Positions 1 through 8,783 are shown, counted from the stretch's first letter. The stretch: DNA of 39,194 nucleotides from Richelia sp. CSU_2_1 (GCA_012034575.1 JAAUPF010000050.1:1-39194), one strand, 5' to 3'. The notes: generated from the sequence alone by a model not told the origin. Program-made: numbers and translations.

Positions 1-72
1 TCCCCCTTCCCAAGGGGGACTTTTATACTCTTTCTCCCCCCTTTTTAAGGGGGGCTGGGGGGGATCGGAATA
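1..72. repeat. Two C/G-rich hairpin repeats downstream of the histidine kinase
   Basis: Two near-perfect stem-loops lie back to back. CCCCCTT (2-8) pairs with AAGGGGG (12-18), and CCCCCCTT (36-43) pairs with AAGGGGGG (47-54), followed by a G-rich tail. They start about 25 nt beyond the stop of the minus-strand kinase, so they could act as its 3' structure. A similar G-rich repeat is at 26262-26297, so this is probably a dispersed cyanobacterial repeat rather than a dedicated terminator. Confidence 0.6.
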
Positions 73-97
73 CTCAAGCAAACACGCTATAAATATA

Positions 98-2383
98 TCA
101 GAATTGTGACTGTTTGACCGGAATTTCAACAATTAATTCAGTGCCTTTATTGAGTTCAGAAATGCAGCGCAATGTACCGCCGTGCTTCTCTATAATGGAG
201 TATGCAATTGACAGTCCCAAACCAGTACCTTTGCCAATAGGTTTAGTAGTAAAGAAAGGATCGAACATTTTAGCCCGGACTTCTTCTGTCATCCCCTGTC
301 CGTTATCGGCGATCGAGATTGCGATCCGCGAATCGCTGACAAGATAGGTGCTAATCTTAATAGTAGGTGGAGCAGAATTGGGAGCAATTGCCGCACCGCC
401 TTCGGTTGGGAAAGCCATTTCCAAAGCATCGATCGCATTGCTGAGAATATTCATCAACGCTTGATTGAGTTGACCCGTGTAACATTCCACTAGCGGCAGT
501 TTTGCGTACTCTTCGATCGTTTGAATTCCCTTCGATTTCTGTCGGTGCTGCAAAATTAGCAAGGTGCTCTCAATTCCTTCGTGAATGTTAACTTCCTTGA
601 GCTCCGATTCATCCAAGCGAGAAAAATTCCGCAAGCTGAGGACGATCGATCGAATACGATCGGCTCCACCGCGCATCGATTTGATAACATTCGGAAAGTC
701 TTCCTCAATGTAATCCAGTTCGATATTTTCTATTAACTCTTCAATTTCGGGCGCAGGGTGGGGATAATTTTCCCGATAAGCATGAGTCAGTTCTAGCAAT
801 TGTTCGGCGTATTCTTTCACGTAGGTGAGATTAGTAAAGATAAAGCCGATCGGATTATTGATTTCGTGGGCAATCCCACCTACTAACTGCCCCAAAGAAG
901 ACATTTTTTCAGTTTGAATCAGTTGTGCCTGGGTTTGCTGCAACGCTTGCAGGGTGTGGGTGAGGTGCTGGTTGTTTGCTTGCAATTCTCGGGTTTTTTC
1001 CCGAACTTTGTCTTCTAAATCTCGGCTGTAATCTTCCAATTTATGGTTTGCTGCTTCTAAATCGCCAACGAGGCGAGCGTTTTCAATAGAGGTAGCAGCC
1101 TGAGATGCCAGGAGTTTTACAACCTCTAACCTTGCAGGATTAAACATACCGGGAGCGAGATTGTTTTCTAAATAAAGCAGGCCGATAACTTGGCCTCGAT
1201 CGACAATGGGCGCGCACAACACAGACTTTAATTGGTGGTTTTCAATGTAAGGTTCGCTAGCAAATTTGGTTTCGCAGCGGGCATCTTCGATCACCAAACC
1301 CTTTTGAGTTCGCCACACGTAATTGAGGATGCGGGCGGGTACGGCAGTAGAAATTTGTACGGGTTCCGATAGCAGCACGCTGACATCGACATCATTCCCT
1401 GAAAATTTTCCAGTAGCAACAATTTCTAAATTGTCTGACTCCACCAAAACGAGACAACCTTTCTGGGCTCCAGCATTCTGAATCGCTATTTTGAGCAATT
1501 TGTTAACGAGTTTGCTCAGCACTATTTCGCCAGAAATAGCTTGGGACGCTTGCATAAATGACTCAAAATCTATTGCTCCCAAATTCGCACTACCTGTTGT
1601 CATCGTTGCTACTTCTGGGGTAGTAATGGTTGCAGTTTGCAGCAGTAGGTGAGAGTAGTTCGATACTAAATCTTTAAGTTTTGCCTCAGAGCCCCAGCGA
1701 CTGTAGTAGCGGTAAGCTTCTTGGAGGTAAAATTGAGCCATTTTTTCCCTGCCTCGGGCTAGATGAAACTCGAATGCTCGTTCGCTAGCAATCGCTGCTT
1801 CGTGAATGTAATTGTTGTCCGAGGCTCCTTGAATGGCGCGATCGTAACCACCCATTGCTGTTTCGTACTGTCCCAAAACTCGCGCTGTTTCTGCTTGAAC
1901 TAAATCGTATTTGTGCTGGAAGTTTGAGGGCGCATTGGTTGCCCATTCCTGCATTTTTTCTTGCAGGGATGCTACTTGTTTCAAGCACTGATTTTGACCG
2001 TTGCTGTCAAGGTTGGGATATTCAGCTAACAAAGCCAGAGAATAGTAAAAGTTGTGTTGGGCTGCGATTAATAATCCAGGGATACCCCCTGCATACTGTG
2101 CGGCCTTGCGGGCGCTGTCTGCAGCCTGCTTTGGATCTTTAAACAAATACAGCAGCATGGCTTTGTACGAGTAGATAAAAAACAGCGCTGTCAAATTATT
2201 ATCGTGTTTCCAAATTGGCACCACTGTTTGTTCGTCAAAAGCTTCGCCAGTTAGCTGTACTGGGGAAGTTGATTTGCCGAGCAAGTTTAACCAAACTTGC
2301 TGAAACATATTTAGGAAAGTAACTGTATATTCCTGCCTGTATTTCACTGCCAAGTTCCTGCAATCTTCCCAGTGATTAGACAA
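98..2383 (-). CDS. GAF-histidine kinase, C-terminal half of a frameshifted Hstk-type hybrid kinase
   Basis: This is the sensor-kinase half of a cyanobacterial Ser/Thr kinase-ATPase-GAF-histidine kinase. Residues about 1-260 are helical, TPR-like sequence continuing from the preceding ORF. A GAF domain follows (about 275-440), then a coiled coil (about 445-490), then HisKA with the phospho-acceptor His506 in GGIAHEINNP. The HATPase domain has the N box (NILSNAIDAL), G1 box (DNGQGM), F box (FFTTKP) and G2 box (GKGTGLGLS). There is no convincing start: the first available codon is TTG at 2383, eight bases after the stop of the upstream ORF, and the reading frame stays open upstream of it. It is the same gene as 2389-5562, separated by a missing G at about 2400/2401. 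With that base restored the ORF runs 98-5562 and encodes 1821 residues. Kinase activity is inferred from family membership. Confidence 0.85.
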   Translation of the reverse strand: MSNHWEDCRNLAVKYRQEYTVTFLNMFQQVWLNLLGKSTSPVQLTGEAFDEQTVVPIWKHDNNLTALFFIYSYKAMLLYLFKDPKQAADSARKAAQYAGGIPGLLIAAQHNFYYSLALLAEYPNLDSNGQNQCLKQVASLQEKMQEWATNAPSNFQHKYDLVQAETARVLGQYETAMGGYDRAIQGASDNNYIHEAAIASERAFEFHLARGREKMAQFYLQEAYRYYSRWGSEAKLKDLVSNYSHLLLQTATITTPEVATMTTGSANLGAIDFESFMQASQAISGEIVLSKLVNKLLKIAIQNAGAQKGCLVLVESDNLEIVATGKFSGNDVDVSVLLSEPVQISTAVPARILNYVWRTQKGLVIEDARCETKFASEPYIENHQLKSVLCAPIVDRGQVIGLLYLENNLAPGMFNPARLEVVKLLASQAATSIENARLVGDLEAANHKLEDYSRDLEDKVREKTRELQANNQHLTHTLQALQQTQAQLIQTEKMSSLGQLVGGIAHEINNPIGFIFTNLTYVKEYAEQLLELTHAYRENYPHPAPEIEELIENIELDYIEEDFPNVIKSMRGGADRIRSIVLSLRNFSRLDESELKEVNIHEGIESTLLILQHRQKSKGIQTIEEYAKLPLVECYTGQLNQALMNILSNAIDALEMAFPTEGGAAIAPNSAPPTIKISTYLVSDSRIAISIADNGQGMTEEVRAKMFDPFFTTKPIGKGTGLGLSIAYSIIEKHGGTLRCISELNKGTELIVEIPVKQSQF

Positions 2384-2388
2384 AAATT

Positions 2389-5300
2389 TTAGTTCTTCAC
2401 CTGCAAAAATAGGTGAGTGCAGTAGTTGATCGAAGCAATACCTGTAAATATGAGATCGCCAGCTTCCACCCCGCTTTGAATGGCTTCTGATAGGGGTTCT
2501 ATTGTTTGCCTGAGAGGCTGTTTCCAGTGTCGCACGTGAGCGTTAAATAAGTTCAAAACTCTACATTTGACTTCTTTAGCATTGAATTTATCTAACAGCT
2601 TCAAAGCCTGTTCGCCGTAGCAGTATCCAGAACCTCTATCTCCCATTGACCCGGAGAGAATCAGGGCGTAATCAGCGTAGGTGACTGCAGCTAGGGGCGA
2701 ATTTCCGTATTTGAAACAGAGGTTTACTTTTGTAAACACGATCGCGGTAAATAATGCAGGATTCGTCACAAAAGTAGCGCTACTGATAGCATCTAAGATT
2801 TGCATTGATGCTAGTTTATTTGGGTCGGTCATTGCCGGAAAATCGGTTAAATTCTCAACAACTACTTCTGGAAATAGCAGTTTTTCTTCCAAGCTGCATC
2901 CCATCATCTCTAAAACTTCCAGTCCCGTATCTATAGCAAGTTGCAATTGGTTTTGGCAAAAGTAAGTTTTGATGGTGACTTCGTAAACCTTGATTTTTTC
3001 TAACAAGGTTTTTGCTTCGTGCAGCACCACTGTTGCTAAAAACTGCGATCGCTCGAAATTAGCGTTGAAGAATTCTGTTTCTACAAGTTCGACGTGAAGT
3101 TCTAATGTCAGCGGGTAATTGCGAATCCAAGTAGACTCTTCTATGCTGTCTCCTTCGCAAGGAGGGTTGAGAATTGCCCAACCTGTATTCAAATAGGTGA
3201 CAGCTACTTCGTAAGCGCTAGCAGATTTTGCTTTTTGTCCCGCTAGCAAATTGAGCTCAACTAGCTCATCTTTTTCTGCAATAGTTTCCAGAAGGTCGAT
3301 CGCGCAATTCAGTTGTTTCACTACCGCAAAGATATTCTCTTTTATTTCCTCAATATCTTTATTTTCCAGCAGCAGTTGACCGAGTGCTAAGTGAATTTCT
3401 TGTTTGCGATCGTCCGGAATTTGACCGTAAAGAGTTTGCTGCACGCGATCGTGCAAAAATTTGTAGGAAGTTTGAAAACTTGGAATTAGTAATTCAGACT
3501 CGCTAGAGGTTAGTTTTTGGTCGGCGCTGCCGCTGTCTAGGGGTGAAATTTTACAGGTTGGCGGTGCGGGCAAAATTAAACCTGCTTGCAATGCTTCCCA
3601 CAACATAACGGCTGTGCCAGCAGGAGATTGACCGATCGCTAATCCTAGCATTTCCAAATCGAAGACGCTGCCAACACAAGCTGCTAATTGTAATATTTTT
3701 TGGGTCGATTCAGGAAGTTTGCTAATATTACTGGCTATCAAATCTGCAGCGCTGCGATCGACAATACCGACAGCTTGAATGGTTGCGATGTCCCAGTTCC
3801 AGGTATTGCCTGCGGGGTCATAAACCAAGAGACTTTCTGCATACATTGTTTGCAGAAATTGCGTTAATAAAAAAGGATTGCCTGCGGTTCTGTCAAACAG
3901 CAAATCTGCCAGAGGCATACTGTATTTTTGCTGGTGCAAAAACTCATCTCCGTAGAGTGTTTCTGCTACCAACTGACGCGCTTGAAACTGTTTTAAAGAT
4001 CCGATCGCCATGCTGTTAACGACCGCACCTGCTGCTGCAATTTTGTCAATAGTTTTGCTTAAAAAGGGATTGTCATTAGCTTCATTATCTCGATAAGCGC
4101 CAATTACCAATAAATGCTTGCAATCCCATTCAGTAACCAGCCATTCCATGAATTTCAAGGAGGCAGAATCGCTCCACTGCAAATCGTCTAAAAAGATAAC
4201 GAGGGGGTGCTCTTCGTCGCAAAAAACATCCAACAGCCGATCGAACAAAATCTTAAATCGGTTTTCGTTTTCCACTGCGCCGAGTTTGATTGCGGGTGGC
4301 TGAGGCCCGATCAACAGTTCAATTTCGGGAACAATTTCAGCAATTACCCGACCTTGTTCGCCGACGGCGCGCAAGATTTTTTTTCGCCAAGCTGCTATTT
4401 TTTCCGGGCTTTCTGTCAGTATCTGGTCAATCATTTCGACGAAAGCTTGACTGAAACCTATATAGGGAATATTGGGTTTTAATTTTTCAAATTTACCAGA
4501 AATAAAATAGCCCCCAGCTTTGAGGGCGTGTTTGCGAACTGTACGGGCGATCGCACTTTTGCCGTTTCCAGACGCACCGGAAATCATTATTACTTCCTTG
4601 TTTCCCCGGCGGGCGCGATCGAATGCTGCCTCCAGCATATCCAATTCTTGTTCTCTACCGTAGAGTTTTTGAGGTAGGACAAGCAACCTGCCTTTGTCGC
4701 GCTTGCCGGTGCGGAAGCAGTCAATTTTTCCGTTTTTTTCCAGTTGGGACAGACAAGTTTGCAAGTCAAATATTAGTCCGGCAGGACTTTGATATCTGTC
4801 TTCAGCATTCTTTTCTAAAAGTTTCATCACGATTGATGAAACTACCTCGGGAATTGTCGGGTCGATTTGATGCGGTGGCGTTGGATGTTCTGCCAAATGG
4901 CAGCCGATTGTTTCGAGGTCATTTGGCGTTCCAAAAGGCAGCTTGCCTGTCAGCAATTCGTAGCAGGTAACGCCGAGGGAGTAGTAGTCGCTGCGCCGAT
5001 CTACTAATCGATTTGTTCTGCCAGTTTGTTCGGGCGACATATAAGAGATCGTCCCTATCATGTCTTTAGAATCGCCTAATTTGGCACTTTCTACTGTTAC
5101 CCGAGATGCGATACTGAAGTCGCAGAGTTTCAGCTTTCCAGTAGAGAGGTTGGCGATAATATTGCCCGGTTTAATATTTTTGTGTATAATTGGAATCTGA
5201 TGGATTTTTGTAAAAATTTTCACGATCGCAATTGCGATTCGCAAAATATCTTTGAGGTCGAGTTTCTGTAAAGCCATCAATTCTTCGAGAGATTGACCTC

Positions 5301-5562
5301 CGATATCTTCCCATCGAAAATCACGATCGCCCTCGCCGGAATCGATACCGTAGCACTTGACTGTATTATTTGGCAAATAGATATTGTCTGCAATACAATA
5401 TGCTGCATTTAATCTCCCCATTTTTTTTGCTGTGTTTTCACTCGATAAAACTTCGATCGGTACTTGCTTGCTGTCCAGATCTGTAGTTTCTAGTTCGATC
5501 GATGTTCTGTCTTTCGATCGAACTGCTACTGCGAGCTTTTTATGGGAGAGGGTGGCTACCAT
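2389..5562 (-). CDS. Ser/Thr kinase-like / AAA ATPase, N-terminal half of a frameshifted hybrid kinase
   Basis: Residues about 40-290 resemble a Hanks-type kinase C-lobe, with the signature GTISYMSPEQTGRTN and the substrate lobe intact. An AAA/STAND-like ATPase follows, with Walker A GASGNGKS near residue 330 and a Walker B-like LVIFLDDLQW, then helical TPR-like sequence to the end. The kinase domain is abnormal. No glycine-rich loop or VAIK-type lysine is visible, the catalytic loop reads H127-K-N129 where HRD/HKD is expected, and DFG is D148-F-S150. It therefore looks like a pseudokinase. The start is ATG 5562. The frame ends at 2389 in an artificial LFLQVKN stop. Restoring one G gives LFLQGEELKFLSNHW, which continues directly into the next ORF. 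Related multidomain kinases in Anabaena/Nostoc are called Hstk. Confidence 0.85.
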   Translation of the reverse strand: MVATLSHKKLAVAVRSKDRTSIELETTDLDSKQVPIEVLSSENTAKKMGRLNAAYCIADNIYLPNNTVKCYGIDSGEGDRDFRWEDIGGQSLEELMALQKLDLKDILRIAIAIVKIFTKIHQIPIIHKNIKPGNIIANLSTGKLKLCDFSIASRVTVESAKLGDSKDMIGTISYMSPEQTGRTNRLVDRRSDYYSLGVTCYELLTGKLPFGTPNDLETIGCHLAEHPTPPHQIDPTIPEVVSSIVMKLLEKNAEDRYQSPAGLIFDLQTCLSQLEKNGKIDCFRTGKRDKGRLLVLPQKLYGREQELDMLEAAFDRARRGNKEVIMISGASGNGKSAIARTVRKHALKAGGYFISGKFEKLKPNIPYIGFSQAFVEMIDQILTESPEKIAAWRKKILRAVGEQGRVIAEIVPEIELLIGPQPPAIKLGAVENENRFKILFDRLLDVFCDEEHPLVIFLDDLQWSDSASLKFMEWLVTEWDCKHLLVIGAYRDNEANDNPFLSKTIDKIAAAGAVVNSMAIGSLKQFQARQLVAETLYGDEFLHQQKYSMPLADLLFDRTAGNPFLLTQFLQTMYAESLLVYDPAGNTWNWDIATIQAVGIVDRSAADLIASNISKLPESTQKILQLAACVGSVFDLEMLGLAIGQSPAGTAVMLWEALQAGLILPAPPTCKISPLDSGSADQKLTSSESELLIPSFQTSYKFLHDRVQQTLYGQIPDDRKQEIHLALGQLLLENKDIEEIKENIFAVVKQLNCAIDLLETIAEKDELVELNLLAGQKAKSASAYEVAVTYLNTGWAILNPPCEGDSIEESTWIRNYPLTLELHVELVETEFFNANFERSQFLATVVLHEAKTLLEKIKVYEVTIKTYFCQNQLQLAIDTGLEVLEMMGCSLEEKLLFPEVVVENLTDFPAMTDPNKLASMQILDAISSATFVTNPALFTAIVFTKVNLCFKYGNSPLAAVTYADYALILSGSMGDRGSGYCYGEQALKLLDKFNAKEVKCRVLNLFNAHVRHWKQPLRQTIEPLSEAIQSGVEAGDLIFTGIASINYCTHLFLQVKN

Positions 5563-5878
5563 GTTATTTTCTGAGTTTTCATACTCAAGCTGATTATACT
5601 TTTATATTTACACTATTAGGCGTTCTTACAAATCCGGGAAATTACTTAAATGCTGACAAAAAGTTAATATTTACACTTAGTCCATATCTCACTATGCGAG
5701 AGTTTTAGGCAGCAAGTAAGGCGCATCCAAAATCCGGATCGAGTGCCATTGTATAGCAACCGTCCAAGCGATTAAGATTTGCTCGATCGCACAAACTCTA
5801 AGCAATATCAACATAATTGCTGAATTTTCCCAGGAATCACGCATTTTATTGAGATTGCTTGATTGTCGAGAACGAACA
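5563..5878. other. Intergenic region between hybrid kinase and HD-domain gene
   Basis: These 316 bases are AT-rich and without a credible ORF. They must hold the promoter of the minus-strand hybrid kinase and the 3' end of nothing else, because the HD gene is also on the minus strand and ends at 5879. I see no repeat, hairpin or recognisable operator. Confidence 0.5.
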
Positions 5879-6742
5879 TCAACTCACTTTTGCTAACTCA
5901 TCAACTCCCGCCTCAGAATGCTCGACGCGGAACACATTAGCGTGCAGGTTAGCAACAATTTGTTTGCCCTGTTGAGTTAGTTCCAAATAGCCGATCGCAT
6001 CCTTCACATACCGATAAACCACATTCCAATAAAATTTCGCATAACCATCGCGCAAATCCCCCGGAGTTCGATATCCCAAAACTTGATTTTGCCCCGTTTC
6101 TTCAAACTCGTAAAACAGCGCAGCAATCTTTTGCAAATATCGCGGATCGCTCAACTGACCGATTAAATCGGCCGCCCGCACCAAACCCGGATAATTTAAA
6201 GTATCTTGATGGTCTTCATCCGCAGGAACTGGGAAACGAGTTAACTCGATATTCTGCTTAATTTGTTCGGCGTCAATCAACCTGTGACCGCCAAAACGGT
6301 CCTCAACAAACATTTTTCCCCGATCGACATGATAAGGCGTCAAACTCGCATCAGTTGTCCCCGGAGGCAGCTTAATTTTTTGCTCTCCGATTCCAGTTGC
6401 ATACAATCTCAAATTCGGTCTATCTTGGCGGCAAACGTTCTTGACGTAGCCGATATCGTGGCACAGCAAAGCAATGTGAAAATGCAGCCAATCTTCGCAA
6501 GAAACACCGCCCTCGCGAATGTGCTTGCCGCGCAGAATTTCCTGCCCTACTAATGTTACTAGAATCGTATGTTCTACATTGTGATAAAGGGCATCGCTAT
6601 TAGCAATATTTTCCAAAGCCATATCGGCGACCCAAGCAATAATCTCCGCATAATCAGACTTAAAACCGCCATAGGTGTGTTGGTAGCCTTTAATTAGCCG
6701 ATCGACGAAAGCGTCAATCAGCAATTCTGTGGAGTTAAACAT
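5879..6742 (-). CDS. HD-domain metal-dependent phosphohydrolase
   Basis: The protein has 287 residues and is probably cytosolic, with no membrane segment. HD-superfamily metal ligands are visible in order: His54 and nearby His58 in YHNVEHTI, His87/His89, then the defining His95-Asp96 in LLCHDIGYV, with a later helical part carrying RAADLIGQLSDPRY. This arrangement (HNxEHT...CHDIGY) is typical of a cyanobacterial HD metalloprotein family of unknown substrate. Some HD proteins hydrolyse cyclic nucleotides or nucleotides, but nothing here fixes the substrate. The ATG at 6742 starts MFNSTELLID. It lies on the same strand as the small Mo-nitrogenase C-terminal family gene, with a 328-base gap containing a strong stem-loop, so co-transcription is uncertain. 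Confidence 0.85.
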   Translation of the reverse strand: MFNSTELLIDAFVDRLIKGYQHTYGGFKSDYAEIIAWVADMALENIANSDALYHNVEHTILVTLVGQEILRGKHIREGGVSCEDWLHFHIALLCHDIGYVKNVCRQDRPNLRLYATGIGEQKIKLPPGTTDASLTPYHVDRGKMFVEDRFGGHRLIDAEQIKQNIELTRFPVPADEDHQDTLNYPGLVRAADLIGQLSDPRYLQKIAALFYEFEETGQNQVLGYRTPGDLRDGYAKFYWNVVYRYVKDAIGYLELTQQGKQIVANLHANVFRVEHSEAGVDELAKVS

Positions 6743-7070
6743 CTCTGATTTCCCTTCTCTAAACGAGTTTTTTAAATTTATGTTTAAGCGAGGTTTTGCA
6801 ACTGCATTTAATGCTGCATTTTATATGAATTTTAACTTCAAAACTGGTGCAGGTGCCGGTTGCGATCGATCGGCACCTGTCAGACAGTTTCAATAAGTAT
6901 TGTAGGATAAGCGTCTCGCCCGTCTTTTGCTCGATTTATTAGCAAAGTCGATTAAGATTAGGAACGACGATCTCTGCTAGCAGGAGCGATCGCAGGAATG
7001 ACACTAAATGCACTCTGTTAATAATAATAGATTTCAACGCGCGCGCGATCGATTACCAGGCATTCAAGAA
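6743..7070. other. Intergenic region with a 9-bp stem-loop
   Basis: The 328-base gap between two minus-strand genes contains a perfect inverted repeat, CAGGTGCCG (6850-6858) and CGGCACCTG (6871-6879), with a 12-base loop that includes CGATCGAT. It lies about 110-140 nt upstream of the HD gene start and about 190 nt past the stop of the small upstream gene. No T-tract follows it on the minus strand, so it is not a clear terminator. A leader structure or an operator are both possible. Confidence 0.5.
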
Positions 7071-7385
7071 CTAGCAGTAAGGCGCGATATCTTCACCGCA
7101 GACATCTGCTAAAAACGAAAGAGAGCGAAAACGCAACCATACCAATTGTTCGTACAGGGGATTCAGCTTGCACATCGGCGGTATGTGGAAAAGATGCCGC
7201 CCGAATAGCTGAATATCCCTCTCAAAAGGGCAACTCGCCGGAATCAGCAGGCACAGCCGGCGCGCCACTCGCGCATCCCGCACTTCAAAACTATCCAGCC
7301 ATTGCCGTATCGGGTACAGAAGTCTGTCTGCAATACTTACGTGTTGGCGGCGATTTTCAGGAAACATACTAGCAGTCAACTCCAT
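7071..7385 (-). CDS. Mo-dependent nitrogenase C-terminal family protein
   Basis: The 104-residue protein matches the cyanobacterial family that databases name 'Mo-dependent nitrogenase C-terminal' (Mo-nitro_C) after a domain sometimes found at the end of nitrogenase-associated proteins. Conserved features are RVARRLCLLIPASCPFERDI, LFGRHLFHIPPMCKLNPLYE and the end FLADVCGEDIAPYC, which carry several conserved cysteines. The function is unknown, and stand-alone copies are common in cyanobacteria that do not fix nitrogen. No nif gene is in the window. I prefer ATG 7385 (MELTASMFPEN) because GAGG lies 6-7 nt upstream; a GTG at 7397 would add four residues. Confidence 0.85.
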   Translation of the reverse strand: MELTASMFPENRRQHVSIADRLLYPIRQWLDSFEVRDARVARRLCLLIPASCPFERDIQLFGRHLFHIPPMCKLNPLYEQLVWLRFRSLSFLADVCGEDIAPYC

Positions 7386-7964
7386 GACTGACCTCACATA
7401 TCATTAACTAGCGAAAGGTTATTTGCAACCTGTATTTATCATCTGCTAAACTCCAGGTTAATACGGTGACGCCAATAAGTTTTTTGCGTGATACTGACAG
7501 TAGTTCTTTGTGATGCTCGCTGCTTGTCCTTGTGATTTCCAATGCGTAGAAACGCGATCGCGATCGCCCGCAAAACCTGATATTTGAGCTATACTAGAGA
7601 GAGTAATCCAATTTTGTAACACCCTAGCCAGAAACCATAATCTGGAAGCGCAATCTGGAAGCTACTATCAGGTCAGCGCTATCCGGGAAAATACCGATCG
7701 CATAATTTTACAAAATCGAGGAAAAAAAAAAGATAAAGTAAAGAAAGAGGAAAAAGACATTGCACTCTGAAAAAATTTAGAAATCCCTATCCCCAGCCTA
7801 ATAGCACCGGTATCCCCGCAGCCAAGGTCTGGGAATCGCAGTTTTAAGAGAGCGATCGAGTTTCCCGCACCGATTACTATATCGCTGACCTTAGTTGTAA
7901 CACAAAAGCCGTCCTTAAAGGACGGAGTTTCACCCCTTCGCTACGCCACGCCCAGGAGTTTTCG
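7386..7964. other. Divergent intergenic region with short direct repeats
   Basis: The 579-base region separates the minus-strand Mo-nitro_C family gene from a plus-strand gene, so both promoters should be here. An 11-base direct repeat AATCTGGAAGC occurs at 7639-7649 and 7652-7662 (13-base period), a possible tandem binding site. A CGATCGCGATCG run sits at 7555-7566. The right end holds a palindrome described separately. No coding sequence is evident. Confidence 0.45.
7909..7925. repeat. CCGTCCTT-A-AAGGACGG palindrome in the 5' leader
   Basis: This perfect 17-base palindrome would form a 6-bp stem with a TTAAA loop. A tract containing CGCTACGC follows, ending at the ribosome-binding site of the gene at 7965. 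The motif resembles the subterminal hairpins that accompany IS200/IS605-type (tnpB) elements in cyanobacteria, and CCGTCCTT recurs at about 38673 in front of the partial tnpB. A solo element end is therefore plausible, but this is inference. Confidence 0.55.
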
Positions 7965-8783
7965 ATGAACAAGCATAACTATAAAGATGCCGACCTTTCT
8001 CACTCTCCGCAAGCACGTGCGGATGCCATCTTGGAAAAACTGCCTCCGGAAGTTAAAAATTGGGCTCAAAGCTTACCTTGGCACCAGCGGCGATATGTAT
8101 TGTCCCTGAGTTACATATTGTGCGCATCTACTCCCGAACTGCAAGCAGAGTTTTTAGATGACTACACGGCCGATGGATTGATATCTAAAATGTTTGAAGA
8201 TATCGACACCCTGCACCGAGTCAAACAGTATCTGATCCGGTTTCGAGTGAAAAAAGAATTAAATGAAATCGATTTAAGAAGCTACATCCGACAATTCTAC
8301 ATCCATTCAGCTCAAGACGTGCGCCGGCAAACCGACCAATATTTAGAATCAGCACTCCGGTTCGTTTTGAGTACGGAAGAACGCAATAATGTTTTCAACT
8401 ACATTTTGGGTTTTGAGTTTATTAAAATCGTTTTTCAAATGAGCTGGTTGCAGCACGAACGCTTGGCTAGGTTGCAAAAAAATGAATCGCACTTTATCAA
8501 CACTTATATCAAACCAATTCAACACGCCCACAGAATTAACGGCATCATCGTGCCGAAAGATGAGAGAATCTTTTTTGCCAGACGCCATTATTACGTTCAG
8601 CCGCCCAACATTTCTTACAATAAATTAATCGAGTTAGTCATGGCAACTTTCAGTACAGAAATGGTGACTGACTGCGGATTTACTATCACCAGGCACTCCC
8701 AATCTGTTGAGTTTGACACCGATTACATTTACGATCCCCATCCAGAAGAAGAACGATTTCCGACTGAATTGCAGTTTATTTAG
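7965..8783 (+). CDS. Conserved cyanobacterial protein of unknown function
   Basis: The protein has 272 residues, is soluble, and has no signal peptide or membrane helix. From memory it belongs to a widespread cyanobacterial family marked by ILEKLPPEVKNWAQSLPWHQ RR, the FYIHSAQDVRRQ segment, and IKPIQHAHRINGIIVPKDER. Some annotations label members 'cobyrinic acid a,c-diamide synthase', but no P-loop or amidotransferase motif of that enzyme is present, so I do not adopt that name. The ATG at 7965 has AGGAG at 7954-7958, a 6-base spacing, which supports the start. The leader carries the palindrome at 7909-7925. The gene stands alone: a divergent gene lies to the left and a convergent gene to the right. 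Confidence 0.8.
   Translation: MNKHNYKDADLSHSPQARADAILEKLPPEVKNWAQSLPWHQRRYVLSLSYILCASTPELQAEFLDDYTADGLISKMFEDIDTLHRVKQYLIRFRVKKELNEIDLRSYIRQFYIHSAQDVRRQTDQYLESALRFVLSTEERNNVFNYILGFEFIKIVFQMSWLQHERLARLQKNESHFINTYIKPIQHAHRINGIIVPKDERIFFARRHYYVQPPNISYNKLIELVMATFSTEMVTDCGFTITRHSQSVEFDTDYIYDPHPEEERFPTELQFI

Noticed and set aside
7071..7385. Part of a nitrogenase operon
   Set aside because: Only the small C-terminal family protein is present. No nifHDK or other nif gene occurs in the window, and stand-alone copies are common in cyanobacteria.
7965..8783. Cobyrinic acid a,c-diamide synthase
   Set aside because: Some relatives carry this label, but no P-loop or glutamine-amidotransferase motif is visible.
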